This document shows positions 22,020 through 33,533 of a stretch of DNA of 64,000 nt, piece after piece; positions within the stretch are counted from its first letter, which is position 1, and the number at the start of each line of letters is the position of its first letter. The DNA comes from Polyporus tsugae. Lineage: Eukaryota > Basidiomycota > Agaricomycetes > Polyporales > Polyporaceae. The notes below the pieces were generated by a model. It had not been told where the DNA came from and did no database searches. It saw only the letters and a program-made list of their open reading frames with translations. The translations under genes and the position numbers were made by a program. The stretch lies in the NCBI GenBank assembly GCA_024305745.1, contig JAHRBS010000006.1, forward strand, positions 374,501-438,500, written 5' to 3'.

Positions 22020-23169
22020 CTACTGAAGTTGGAACCACTTCGGCAACAGCTCCTGCCAAATCCACTGCCGCTCCCTGGCCACCACATCGTAGAAAACTGC
22101 ACCGCACTCCTCGCAAAGTCCCCTCGGATGCTTCTTCAAGAGCTCGGGGAACCGCTTGTGTTCTATGCACTCCTTCAGCCAGTGAAGCGGGTCGCGGGCG
22201 GCGGTGCCCCCGTGCCCCTTCCCCAGCACGTTGACCATGTTCTCGACGAATAGGTAGCAAGCCGCTTGGGGGTCCGTCTCCCACCCTTCCCAAAACGAGG
22301 GGCGGCAGTCGACGGACACAAAGGTTCTGATGGGCGGAGCGTACTCCTTGGCCTCGTGGAGGCCGAGGACGTACTTGACGAGGTTGTCCTTGTCCAGTCC
22401 GCGCTATCTGGCGAGCGGGCTGTACCGATAAGGATTGGGGTGGAACTCGCGGTGGCTCCAGTGGGCCTTGAAGCTGATCTGGAGGAGCCGGTAGAACACG
22501 GCGGGCAGGATTTCGGGGCATCCGAACTCCTGCACGAAGACGATGGCGGACACCGGCTCGGGGATGCGGTCTGAGAGGAGCTGGTCGCCGTTGATCGCAT
22601 TGCCGTCCACCGTGGTCACGGAGAATATCGTCTGCGTGATGGCCTCGATCTCTGCCTGCTGGATGTCCCAGTTCCGCAGTGTTGTCGGCCACTCCTCGAC
22701 GACATGCGCCACGAGTCACTTGCGCAGAGGCTCGAGGAGATACTTGTCGGATAGCCTGACGACACCAGTGATGGTAATCGAGGCATTGGGGTCGAAGCGG
22801 CGGAAGGCCAGGAATCTGCAAGAGATGCTTCAGTGGAAGCATAGAAAGTCAGGAAGTGTTTACGATTATGTACATTTCCGGTTCGTATATGTAACTGAGG
22901 AGGAGGGCAAGATCTTCAGAGCTGTCTCCATGCAGTTCTACGAGCGGCAGCCCATTGTAGGAGTCGTTGGGCACCGCAGCGTCGGCATCCGCAAAGAGGT
23001 TGTAAAAGACCTGGGAATGGAGCCCAAGGAGAAACTTGTGCACTTTGAACAGTCCGTATCTCGGGGGACCTGGTTTGTTTGCTTGGGATGCGAACTTGGC
23101 GGCGAGGATTACATCACCGCCTGGTAGGTAGAACTTGAGATTGTGTTCGATGAGGGCATTGGGGTCAAT
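22020..23169 (-). pseudogene. BTB/POZ-domain gene, broken by start loss and two stops
   Basis: Two exons. The first has the BTB fold (DVILAAKFASQ, then FKVHKFLLGLHSQVFYNLF, LPLVELHGDSSEDLALLLSY) and ends at a GTACAT donor near 22862. The second starts with FLAFRRFDPNASITITGVVR and carries a roughly 250-aa domain shared by all BTB copies here, with RDPLHWLKECIEH and a closing GLCEECGAVF Cys pair. Lesions: the ATG of the paralogs is ATT at 23167-23169; a TGA follows LEPLRK (near 22715); a TAG stands where the paralog at 40 kb has Trp in ARWNLLD (near 22403). BTB proteins often act as CUL3 adaptors or transcriptional partners; which applies here is unknown. Confidence 0.82.
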
Positions 23170-24108
23170 CTGGGATAAGCTATGAGTTTTCGGTGTGAAG
23201 AAACTTTGGTCGCTTTACCTATGGACATCGTAGTTTGTTGTGCGATTTAGTTGAGGTGTATGCCCACTGAGTGCCAGGGACTCGGAGTCGCAAGCTGGGT
23301 TGGAATCAGATTATGTCAGCAACCCATGCCCAACACCAACCCAACGCCACAACGCCTGCCAATATATTCCTCTCTTCAACCAAGTCACTCTGGCTTCCTT
23401 GTGAACAATACACACAACATTCCCTTTTCAACTTGCACCTTGCGTTTTAAATCTCCTTCCTAGCACCCCCTTTGCCTGTGGGACATTAGACTCACCTCAG
23501 GCGCACGGTCGAACTCAGCGCCGCTGGCAGGTCCTCGTTTCAACATGGAGTAGCGAGATGGCTTTAGTGCAGATATCTATATTTGATGATTTATAACTTT
23601 AGAGAATTTAGATGCAGACTGGAAAGGATATCAGGCTCACAGTGCGTGGCTGGCTCCGTCACGTTTGTTCATCCATCTTCGCATATCAAACACATTGGCC
23701 CTCCGGTCCTCGGCGGACTCTGTACGAGATTCCTTGGCAAACATCGGTGATGGATATGATTATTATTGCACCCGCTAGGACCAGGAGTCGCCTCCTGCGT
23801 AGATAGGTCCCGCGGACCGACATAGCTACACCCTCGTACTCGCTGACGACGATGTGAAACTCGGACCCTGCACATACAGCATCATGTGGGGATCGTGTGA
23901 GACTGCAACGACAGCACGTTCCGATGGCAGGCGGGGCAGATATAGCAATTTCGAGACATACATGTTGAAGGAGATGATGAAGAGTTGAATGCGAAGTCGC
24001 GAATTCGGAGGTCATGACAGGTCATAACAATTACCTATCGCTACAGGGGTGAAACGAACATGAGGAAACCGAAGTACTGTGAGTGAGAGTTACGCGAGCT
24101 GTCCTGAC
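23170..24108. other. No supported gene
   Basis: A minus-strand frame near 23,750 has a short hydrophobic run after RRRR, but no supporting exons, so it was not called. Confidence 0.4.
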
Positions 24109-24890
24109 CTACTCAAGCTGGAACCATTTAGGCAACTCGCGCCAAATCCTCTGCCGCTCCTTGGGCACTGCATCAGCAACCTCCCACCTGCAATGGCTGC
24201 AAAGCCCCTTTGGGAAATTCTGCTTAGACAGCTCGGGGAACAGGGCGTGCTCCAAACAGTCCTTCAACCAGTGCAGTGGATCCCATATGACCCCCAGGGG
24301 GTCCTGCCGCGTCCTCGCCACCTTGATCATTTGTTCCACATACACCCAGCAAGATGGTTTGGTGGAGTCATGCCCGTCCCAGGGTACAGAGTAGCAGCTC
24401 GTGGATACAAACAATTTGACACCTGGATCGTATTTGTCGACTTTGTGAAGGCTGTGAATGTACCGCACGAGGTTGTTCTTGTCCAGGAGGCCCCATCTAG
24501 CGAGACGGGAATATGAGATGTTCTGACTCGGACAATCAATGGGCCCTGAATCACGGTGGCTCCAGTCGTCCTTGATGTCAGTGCCAAGGAGGCGGTAGAA
24601 TGCCGCTGGCAGGATCTCAGGGTGTCCAAACTCTTAGGCGAAGAGTATGGCGGATACTGGCTCGGGGACAATATCCCACAGCAGGGGATCGGAGTTGCCG
24701 GCATCCTCAGGCTGGCCAGCCATGGAATGGGCCTTTAGCGTGACCTGGATCTCCCCCTGTTGGACGTCCCAGCCGTGAAGAGTTGTCGGCCAATCGTCGA
24801 TGACTTGCTTCACAAGTAGCTGGTGTAAAGGCTCGAGGAGGTACTTGTCAGCCAACCTGACGACACAGAACGACTTGGCAGCCGCAGGGA
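24109..24890 (-). pseudogene. 5'-truncated BTB-family relic (second exon only)
   Basis: Matches only the second exon of the BTB genes: VVRLADKYLLEPLHQLLVKQ, WPTTLHGWDVQQGEIQ, VPEPVSAILFA, RLARWGLLDKNNLVRYIH, DPLHWLKDCLEH, GLCSHC and a terminal WFQLE-stop. A TAA stands in place of Gln in the FAQEFG motif (near 24634), and no BTB exon precedes it. It sits next to the broken BTB gene at 22-23 kb on the same strand, so a tandem duplicate that lost its 5' half. Confidence 0.8.
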
Positions 24891-25090
24891 TGGCCTAAGC
24901 ACCAGCGCGGCGACGGCGATGGGCGCTTCGCGTGTAGTTGTTCCCTGCACACTCCTCTCCTCGTCCAGGGGCGCAGGGCGTCATCACAAGTTCTTAAGAA
25001 GTTCTTTGAAACTTGACTCGGGCCATCTTCAAGACGGTATGCACTTATTGGTACCCCATCCTCACTGGCTTACAATCTGACACGGCTATA

Positions 25091-27131
25091 ATGTGTCAGT
25101 TCACCATGGTCGACCCGGATCTTGCGCTTCTCGCCAGTGACATTAGAGCTCTCTCTGCTTTGCTCAATGCCGCGGACTACTACTGGTGGCCATCGACATC
25201 CCAGACAGAGGGAATGGATACCAAATCCTTCTCCCACATTTCGACGTTATTAGGTATTGACACCAACATACCTGTTGCCGTCACTGGGACCATCGCTGCA
25301 GAAAACGTTACCGCCACAATAGTCTGCCCTAGGAGACCGGAGCCTCAGCAACAGGCCGACCAAAAACTTGTTGTATCCCATTCCGTTGAACCTACCACCT
25401 GGAGCTTGAAGGAGATTCTGCTTGAGTGAGTGTTTTAATCCGATGAACCTTGTAGTTTGTGATTCTCATCCTGGTACTCAAAACCGTGATTCAGTAAAAA
25501 TACACCCCAGAGCCTTGAGGCCTACGTCGCCGACCTCATAGCTTTGTTTGCGGCTGTTTGATCCGAGATGATTCTGAGAGCACAGCGGTAATTCCTTCAA
25601 GTGTTCCCATGCAGAGATCCTCTCAATGTTTCGCTTGTACTTAGATCATCGAGCGGATCATCGACTGTGGTTGGTTGAAGCTCCACACCTGGATGAAGAG
25701 GAGTGAAACCAATTTCAAAGAGGATCTGTTTGGCCTCATGAAGGCCTGGTCGCCAGATGATGATGACGACATCCCAGAGCGAGTGGTCAAGATGCCTATC
25801 ACCCGTTCCATCTACGAGAAGTATGACTACTTAATAGTGAGACGTACTGACAAAGGTACTATGTTCTTACTGAACCACGGAAGTGCTTCTATGCTGGTCA
25901 AGACGATGGCACGTATCTTCAGAGATATACGGCATATCATTGCAGACCCCAAGGTCGACCGGTCGCAGGCCGCATTCAACCTCGTGAATCTCTTCGTTTG
26001 GCTCCATGTAGTCCTGACGAATAGACATGTGGAGGCGCTAATGACCGAAACGTCATTGCGATTTGCGCTAGTTCCAAAGTGGCCAAAAAGTACGAGGATG
26101 GCGCCTCTCACCTTTGTTATGTGACTAATGTGTTCTTCCAATGGCACAGGGGCTGGACACGAGCATGCTGATGGTAGGTGCATTGCTCTCCTTGCCGCAT
26201 ACCGTTCTCACGGCAGCTATGACCCGTTTTCAGGCTGGGAGCCTTTGCCAGGGCACAATTGCATGCACGAGAACTACTACGGGCTGCGCTACCTGTGCAT
26301 GCTCGTCGCATGTGTGACCTCCGTGTTCCGCCTGGCCGGCTCGAGGATCCTGCCTCTGTTCACTGCCACAAATGCGACCATAGTCTGCCTCGTCACACCT
26401 GCTCATAATGCTGAGCCCGAACACCGCAGGGTCATGCAGGCGATCATTGACGAGATTGAAAGAGACGCGCCTGCAGATGCACGCTGGCCTGAGGCTGCTT
26501 CGCAGTGGATCGGGTGGTCCGTGGACGGTGGATGTGGCGGCATCTGGAGGAGAGGACATCTCTTGTCACCTTCATGCGGAAGCCGGCCTCATGGCGCTGG
26601 CATGCGAAACAAGATTATCCGATAGTGACAGAGGCCACAAACATGATGAATATGGGCCGGTGTTCTTGGTATGTTATGTATCACATCTTCACTGGAGCTT
26701 CGTCATTGCTAATAGAAGTGTTCAAGGGCCTTGCGCAGACGCCTATCGGCATAAGTGGGAAATGCTGTCCACTCTGTCTCCGATTGACACAGCTCCTGAA
26801 CACTCACTTTGCTTCTCTCGGGGACTCGGCCGCCCTTGGTGAGTGACGTCTCATGTATTTCTAACCTTGAGATTGACATCTTGTTTGCCCCCCGACAGTG
26901 TTCTCTCAACCAGAAACCCATGGAAAGGTGTTGCCGTGGGATCCCCCACAGTTCGGCATCCTGAAGTCTGTCCTTATGCAGTTGCACAACGAGCTCCAGG
27001 AGAAGCTTGTTGAGAAGGCTATTGCAGTCGGAAAGCTACGCACCCCGAAGGTCGACACAAAAGATGAGGTTAAACATGAAGAAGACATCCTTGCGATTCA
27101 CAGCAAGATTCCCCTGCCATTCAGATTTTAA
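25091..27131 (+). pseudogene. OTT_1508-like nucleic-acid deaminase family gene, probably damaged
   Basis: Multi-exon plus-strand gene. The 3' half carries the two zinc motifs of the deaminase fold: CHLHAEAGLMALA (His-Ala-Glu codons at 26573-26581) and, after a GT..AG intron (26670-26716), GISGKCCPLCLRLTQLL (Cys pair at about 26763-26777). After another intron (about 26841-26900) comes the family-typical HGKVLPWDPPQFGI and LVEKAI end. This layout is that of fungal OTT_1508-like deaminases. N-terminal exons: 25091 to about 25425, about 25495-25588, 25653 onward (ERIIDCGWLKLHTWMK..NLVNLFVWLHVV), then about 26210-26510 (PLPGHNCMHENYYG..). Damage: TGA at 25559-25561 in an otherwise good exon, and apparent frame changes near 26055 and 26520 with no clean intron to explain them. 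Substrate and role are unknown. Start chosen at MCQFTMVD. Confidence 0.62.
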
Positions 27132-27427
27132 CTCGGTTAAGGCATGCTCGAACGTGTGTACCTGTACATCTCCATTACCTGGTTGTAAAATGGGATACAT
27201 AACATATTGGACTAGGAGAATAGTCTCTACTGTGTGCGGTAGAGCCTGAGCTAACACCGGAAATATACTCAATACCCGGTTGACGGCCAGGTATGTCCGG
27301 CAACGACAATACTTTTGCGCGCTCAATAGCCACGCACAGTGTCTTCTACGCCGACAGAGTGGACACACAAACCCCAACCCATACCAATGAACCGCTACTC
27401 CAAATGGGATTATCGCCCCTCTGCATA

Positions 27428-28485
27428 TTACTTCCCCTTCCCAGCCCGCGCCATGACCAACTGCACGCCCCGCGCGGTCCCAGAGTCTACAACTTTGTGG
27501 CCAAACGTCTGCAGGGACTGCGTCAACCAACACTGCACCGCGTGGCCAACGTACGGTGCGACCCTCCGCCTGCCACAACCAATGGACTCCACCAGTGTGC
27601 GCACAAACCTCACGCTCATCGGGGCCTTCCAGCTCGGTAGAATCAGCGCATCATGGTTGTCCGAGTGCACCCTGACCATGGCGAGGTACGTGAACTGCAC
27701 CCCGGTCGGCGCGTCGAAGAACAGCTCATCATTGTTGAGCCCACACGTGAGTGTCTCCAGGAATACCTTGGACACCACGTAGACGGGCAGGTGCGGCGGG
27801 GCGACGTCCGCGGCCATAGAGCCGAGGAAGAGGACCTGCACGGGCCCAGATCTCGCAGCGCGGCGCAGCTGCGGCAGGAGGGCGTGGGTGAAGAACAGCG
27901 AGAAGAGCGCGTTCAGGTGCACAGCACTGAGGATGTATTCTTCTGTGCGCTCGTCGATTCTACGATGCGCCAACATCAGCTAGAGCGTGATGCCACTGGG
28001 GCGGGTGCGGGGCACCAATGACGGCATACATACCTCGGGGGTGTAACGTCTGACCCGCCGACGTTGTGCATGACCGTGACGTGTAGATCCCTGAACGGCT
28101 CGACCAGCTTCTCCCAGTCGTGCCCTCCCTCTGCCACCGCATCCCCGATGAAGTACCGGATGTCACGAGCCGAGTCCGCCTTCCCCTTCATACAGGCATG
28201 CAGCTCCTCGATGACCTTCTGCATCTTCACCTCATTTCTCCCGTGTAGGACGATGTTGAACCCTTGCGCCAGCAGCTCCACCACCGTTGCCTTGCCTATC
28301 CCGGCTGTTGCCCTCGTCACGATCGCGTATGGGGCTCTTCCGTGGAGATAACAGTTGACGGAACTGGGGCGAAGGAAGTAAAACCAGAAGAAGTTGAGGA
28401 TGCGATGGATGTGAGGGATAGCGAGGACGACACCGAGCACGGCAAGAACATTGACGACATTGATATCTGCCCTCATTGCCAGCAT
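27428..28485 (-). CDS. Short-chain dehydrogenase/reductase, very-long-chain 3-oxoacyl-CoA reductase / 17-beta-HSD12-like
   Basis: 327 aa from two exons, 28034-28485 and 27428-27959 (74-nt intron, GTATGT..GTAG, phase 2). N-terminal membrane helix region (VVNVLAVLGVVLAIPHIHRI), as in ER-anchored KAR/HSD17B12 enzymes. Rossmann start YAIVTRATAGIGKATVVELL, then LHGRN, an Asn in MHNVGG, active-site Ser in LFLGSMAADV, and Tyr/Lys in VYVVSK. The likely reaction is NADPH-dependent reduction of a 3-keto group on a long acyl chain or similar lipid, at the ER. Odd point: the first Gly of the usual TGxxxGIG cofactor motif is Arg (TRATAGIG), which may weaken NADPH binding. Faces the ICMT-like gene on the same strand; no operon logic applies. 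Confidence 0.86.
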
Positions 28486-29005
28486 ATCTTACCTGTGGGG
28501 TTGTCAAGTGCTGGGTTCGCGGGAGTCGCTGAGAAACAATCGGCTCACGAAATCAAAGGGGCACTGGGAGTGGTGGGGTGTTGATAGTGTGATGGCACCT
28601 GGATTTAAGGGCCAGAGCCCTGAGTCGGATCTGAACTCGTGCGAGGATGCAAGGCGAAGGATTGAAGCGCGTTCAGGAACCGGGGAAGGGATAACATCAA
28701 ATGCTGGGGTGGGGGAGATGAGATAAATTACGGAGCACCTCCAGCTGTCCGATTAGCTGCTTCACAACTAGGCAAACCACGTACCCGAAGTACTTACTTC
28801 CACCACTAGTAACCGCTCTGGCCATTTTCTCGGTGACAATTCTCATTCCTGAGGCCTGAGGTTCAATGCGTTGCAGGCTCGTTACCGCGGGTTTCTATTG
28901 TAAACAATACAACACAGAAAAATATCCATACCACTGGAAAGCCGTATATGCCTGAAGACTGAATCAGCATGTGTTCGATCGACTGGTAGAGCTATGTTAT
29001 GCACT
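28486..29005. promoter_or_regulatory. Region between the SDR and methyltransferase genes
   Basis: Upstream region of the SDR gene (start at 28485) and downstream of the ICMT-like gene. No gene and no nameable element seen. Confidence 0.35.
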
Positions 29006-29807
29006 TTAATATATATATGGAATTAACGCGTACGGGGTTTTCCTTGCCCACGCATTCCACTCTGCTCCAAACTCCTTCATCATGACCGCGTCCTCCACCG
29101 GAACTCTCTTCACCGCGGTGAGGCAGATGGCGACGTGAACCATGGCCCATAACGCTGTGCATCCCGCAACCCATGGTGTCTTCAGCATCCCGCTCTCGTA
29201 CATGTACGAGCCCGGGAGCATGAGGGTCATGAGGCAGCCAATGTCTGTCATGACGAACACCGTATATGCAGGGTGGCGGACGATTGCATACGGGCCGGTC
29301 GTTATGAGCTTGTGCTCCTTGTTCAAGGCGAGCTGGAACGTGAAGAACTTCCCAAGGGTGTCGTAGCACCTCTTCCGCCACGCGGCTCCTAGGACCAGGA
29401 GGAGGAACCCGACGACGAATGTCGGCAAGATGGCGAGTCTGTTGACGTTCGAGCGGTCCTGGAAGAGTGTAACGAGCACACGGTCAGAGAGTGGTGAGGG
29501 GAACTCCCGAGCGAGGACCGCGGCGACTTCACAGAGGTGAAAACAGAAATTCACTGTCTGTCAGATACAATGTGATATGACTGCATCAGCACACACGGTC
29601 TCCGTATTGCAGCTGGAATGGACGTACCACACCGAACGGAGGGAACCAAGACGCAATGCTAGTGATTAGATCAGCTTTGCCGAACTTGTGGTGATCCTCA
29701 TTCTTTGGGGAAGGATTATTTGGGGGCTGGAAAGAGGTGTTTTCGGCGACCATAACCATGGCAAAGGTGGGTACCTTAGCGAGATATAGGAAGTTCATAG
29801 AGGTCAT
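29006..29807 (-). CDS. Isoprenylcysteine carboxyl methyltransferase (ICMT/Ste14)-like membrane protein
   Basis: 243 aa from two exons, 29628-29807 and 29006-29557, joined by a 70-nt intron (GTACGT..GACAG, phase 0). Several hydrophobic segments (LAILPTFVVGFLLLVLGAAW, TDIGCLMTLMLPGS, VAGCTALWAMVHVAICLTAV) surround the family core KLITTGPYAIVRHPAYT, in which the RHPxY segment contributes to cofactor binding in ICMT/PEMT-fold enzymes. The end EFGAEWNAWARKTPYALIPY matches the usual E..Y..Y..T C-terminal signature loosely. Such proteins methylate C-terminal prenylcysteine or related substrates in the ER; basidiomycetes carry many divergent copies, so the substrate is uncertain. The N-terminal first exon begins MTSMNFLYLAKVP; the second ATG (29798) is an alternative start. 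Confidence 0.84.
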
Positions 29808-30472
29808 TTCGGAAGAGAGGATGCCTAGTGAGTGGGGATGGGATAAACTAGGTGGGGAGTGCTCAGCATGGTTCGTGTGTGATACTTGGGTTTATTTATG
29901 ACCGGTGGGGCACGACAACTTTGGCGTTGATATCAGAAGTCTTTATGAACACCGCATTATCGGCGCGCTCCATGCAGGAAATCAGTACTTCTGAACCTAA
30001 ACCTGCGCCAGTGTCTTAGTTGACATTGATCCGGGGGAGACTAATATTACGTACATTTGCTCACAAGTCCATATATCATACGACCACATCGCAGCTGTCA
30101 AGGATGATCGCAAGGATAAGTAAAGAATCTGACCATGTTGAAGCTGTATTCGCCATGTTTTCATGCCGAGGTGCTCTGAAATCACCGGCGAACATCTTCA
30201 AGTTGAAGGGCGGTTGTCTGTGTGGATGGCCGAACAGCGGCACTGTAAGGAACACTGCGTCTCTGAGAAAGATGATCAAGGAGGCCTGGACATACCCGAT
30301 GGTGGTCGCTGCGCACTCAGAGGGGTCAAAAACAAAAAAAACGCTGAGGTAAGGCCTGGAAGGAAACATTGATGACGAACATGAGGTCACACGGGGATGA
30401 TATCCCGGAAATGCCCATAACCATTCATTATAGTGCAATTGGGGTTCAGGAAGCTGCCACTCGTTGACATCG
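29808..30472. other. No supported gene
   Basis: Upstream of the ICMT-like gene and downstream of the first dioxygenase copy. Nothing recognised. Confidence 0.45.
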
Positions 30473-32945
30473 CTAGTTGTAGTGCTTCAGCACGACGCCG
30501 TTGATCACTTCCTCCTCGACGTTGTCCTTCCGCGTCAGCTCCGTCTGGCCATATGCACTCGTCCGCGCGCGCTGCCACTGCTCCGTCGTCGGTGCGTCCT
30601 CGTCCTCAAACCGCCGCACGATCCCCACACGCTGCAGCACCGGGCTCTCGGCGAGCAGGCGCAGCACGACATCATCGTCTGCCATTGTGAAGTAGAACGC
30701 GCCGACGTGCGTGTGGCCACACTGGTCCGCAGGGGGCTGCACTATGTGGTGGATCGTCGCCTTGTAGTATCTGCCAGAGAGGAACTCCATGCTGTCACCG
30801 GCGTTGACGACGAGCGCATTTGGAATATGCTTGACGAACCGCCAGACACCATCGGGCGAGAGGATCTGGAGCGCGGTCACGGGCTGCGACCATAGGATGG
30901 TAATGGTGCTGAAGTTGGTGTGGCCCTTAAGCCACACATTGGACGTCTTGCACTCCTCCTCTGCGGTGCGAGAGTAGCTATCATTGGAAGGTGGTAAAAA
31001 ACATGTCGGACAGTATAGGAGCAACGGTCACGCACTACTTCATGAATCTGACTGCGTGCCATAGTGTAAGGCAATGTGAGCGCCCAAACAGGATGCGCCG
31101 ACTGAGGCACTGACCGTAGGTCTCGCCCTTAGCATTGAAGCCATGGTTCTTCACGAATGTGTCTTCCAGAAGCTCCATCCCGAGTGCGAGCAGACAGAGG
31201 ACAGGCAAGAGCACGTTGAAGTGGTTATGCTCCGCGATGATGGGCCTTCAGCCCGTCTGTGTGGGGATCTCGACACTCACCCACTCTCTTCCCACGCGTC
31301 GGCTCAGCTCGGCTTCCTGGTCTTTGGCACTCCCGCACAGTCCTCCGAACCTCTATTCGTGCAGGACAAATTGACTGTCAATCGAACGCTAGCAACAGGT
31401 ATGACGTGACAATTCTAGGCATTTCCCGCGTGGACGCGCGGCTTTCCAGCATACGCCGGACCGGTGCTCTGCTCGCACCGTCCTCGCACTACGTCATCCG
31501 CCCGCCTTCATGCGCACGCGTCCTGCCCGGTCTACGGTCCTCCCTCTCTTGCATCCTTGCCTCCTTATCTCGTGGCACTGGCTTCCCTTTTTCCGCCTAC
31601 GCTATTCAGCTTTGACACCCGCTGTCGTTGTCCTGGCTCGCATTCAAGCCTCTCGCCGCTGTCCATTCATTCAAGTACACGCCGGCCTCCGGTTCTCTCC
31701 GTCGGAAGCTGCGTCTATCGTCCCCGCTCGCCCCCTGTCTGTCCGCCGCGCGTGTCCCCTCCCGCAGTCTTAGCTGTTTCCGTCCGGAGAGGGCGCGTTT
31801 CAGCGCGACATTCGTCGACAGCCCGAGCTCCACTCCCGCATCTAGTTTGTTACTTATTTTAGGGTTCGGTGTATGTTACTTAGGTAGAAGTCGAGGTCCA
31901 GCAGAAATCAGACTTGTCTCCCCGATCTCTCTCTCTCTCTGCGAGCACCGCGCTCGTACCGTCCGTCCGTCCGTCCATTCGTCGATTCGCTCCGCGAGTC
32001 TCGTTCCCCGCCGTTCGTTGTTTCGCATCGGGCCCGAGAGCCCTCGTCAGCTCGCCGTGAGCTTCCTGCACCGTGCGGGTACGTTAGTTGCTTGGTTTTT
32101 TTTGGTACGCCCGCACTTTGGACTAGGTCCGTGTTCGTTCCCCTCCCCCTCTCTGTGTGTGTGTTAGTTGTCCGACCTTTGCGGCCCCGAGCATCCGACG
32201 ACTCCCTCCTTCTACCGCGGTCAGTAGATCTGCGGTTCTCCGCAGGTTTCCCATACCGTATTCATCAGCAAACGCATGGATCTCAGGCAGAACGGGCTGC
32301 AGTGCCTTTGGGTGATGCTGGTGCTCATATATCGAGCGATGCACTATTCCATTACAAATGAGGTCCGCATATACAATACAACTGCCAAATACTTACAGTT
32401 GTAGTGCTCGAGTTGATCCCGTACACTGTTGGCGATGTGCTGAGGGGCCGTGCAACGTAGTGAACAACATGATCGCTGTGACTTGCATATGGGAGCTCAC
32501 CCAGTAGTTTCGTAACTTGTATCCTCTATAGGACCCTGTCTTCTTGATGTCCCCCGCGAACCACTTCTTCTCATCCTCTGGCACATGCTCGAATGGGACA
32601 TTCGCAATGTCGAAAATACGCTTGTTCTAATGAACAACGTGGTGGACTCTGTATCACGGTGACTGAGGTTGCTGGAGAACTCACCTGAGCTTCTGTCCAT
32701 CCATGATTCATGAGATAAAAGAATCCATGGGTGTGCATTGCATCCCGAACTTGAGGAGCGAGCTCGGTGCACCCCTCTGGCATGACAGCCTTTGCCAGAT
32801 CGATTATGGGGAGATCAGCCCATTCCACTGACACTTCGATTAGCTGGTGAGTATGAATACATAGTATAAGTTCAAACGCACATGTTTCCTCAGTTGGATT
32901 GGCAGAGATGTAGCGAGGAATGAGAGGCAATGTTGTGCCAGGCAT
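30473..32945 (-). pseudogene. 2OG-Fe(II) dioxygenase (isopenicillin-N-synthase-like), copy 1, disrupted
   Basis: Exons read MPGTTLPLIPRYISA.., WADLPIIDLAKAVMPEG..AMHTHGFFYLMNHGW, RIFDIANVPFEHVPEDEKKW..YRGYKLRNYW, HIANSVRDQLEHYN, then SIYEHQHHPKALQPVLPEIHAFADEY. There the gene is interrupted by about 1 kb of foreign sequence (31233-32257). It resumes with NHFNVLLPVLCLLALGMELLEDTFV, a 13-nt exon (FMK), and a long last exon with WLKGHTNFSTITILWSQPV, SGRYYKATIHHIVQPPADQ and a final KHYN-stop. In the Fe-binding HxD motif the Asp is Asn (HTN), so activity would probably be lost even without the insertion. Two introns present in the intact copy at 43.9 kb are missing here, so this copy may have partly converted from a spliced template. 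Confidence 0.8.
31233..32257. mobile_element. About 1 kb insertion of unrelated sequence inside dioxygenase copy 1
   Basis: Alignment of the flanking exon with the copies at 34.5 and 44.8 kb shows that the codons for ADEY (left in the gene) and NHFN (right) should be adjacent. Instead about 1,025 bp separate them, and no GT..AG pair restores the frame. The inserted DNA is pyrimidine-rich on the plus strand, with a CT run near 31927-31939 and CCGTCCGTCCGTCC near 31960, and ends in a small hairpin (GCGG TTCT CCGC at about 32232). No transposase frame and no clear terminal repeats were found. A target duplication is at best imperfect (TATGCTC against TATTC). It could be a small non-autonomous element or a captured promoter fragment. 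Confidence 0.55.
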
Positions 32946-33533
32946 GATCGGTGTTCAAGTCCACTGACGGTGTGCGAAAAAGTTCTAATGCCGGATGATA
33001 ATTGCCAGGGATAGGAAGGAGTGTGAAGTACCTTCCTTGATGCTCCCAGGGATATATAGGATCCTCCAACGCCTCCTTTGAGTACTGTGTGCGAGCACAT
33101 TACACAATCTGGTGTAGTCATTGCGAAAGTCGCTCCAATGGAAATGGAAACCCATCTGATAAACCGGCCATGAGATCTTGAGACGGCATTGAGGGATAAT
33201 AAATGTTTGTATGTTCGCAATATACTATACTATACTCTGTGGTGATAGGATCAGCACATGATTTGGTATGGAAAGAAAAGACTCGGAAGATGATGAAAGT
33301 TGAAGCAACAGCAAGCATACTTACAGTAAACTCCAACGCACAACCCCCGTCGGCAAACTCCGGTCCCGGTTCCTCCCGACCATGCCAACCGAGCTGAGCG
33401 ATCATACATTTGGCACTGAACATTGCGGCAGGCTCAACATTCAAGTTGACAGCAGTGTGTACGCATGAATTCCATTCAAATCAGATCCATGTACACTCAA
33501 GCATGGGACTGGCTGGTGTATCTCCCCCCCCAC
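32946..33533. promoter_or_regulatory. Upstream region of dioxygenase copy 1
   Basis: Between the start of copy 1 and the end of copy 2. No gene seen. Confidence 0.4.

Noticed and set aside
23669..24015. Minus-strand frame with RRRRLLVLAGAIIIIS, possible membrane helix
   Set aside because: One short hydrophobic run without neighbouring exons or a family match.
31464..31862. Frame within the 1-kb insert in dioxygenase copy 1
   Set aside because: Ser/Pro/Arg-rich reading of pyrimidine-rich DNA; no transposase or other motif.
31233..32257. Helitron or LTR origin of the insert
   Set aside because: A small hairpin is present near one end, but no A/T target with TC and CTRR ends, and no TG..CA ends with a clean target duplication, could be found.
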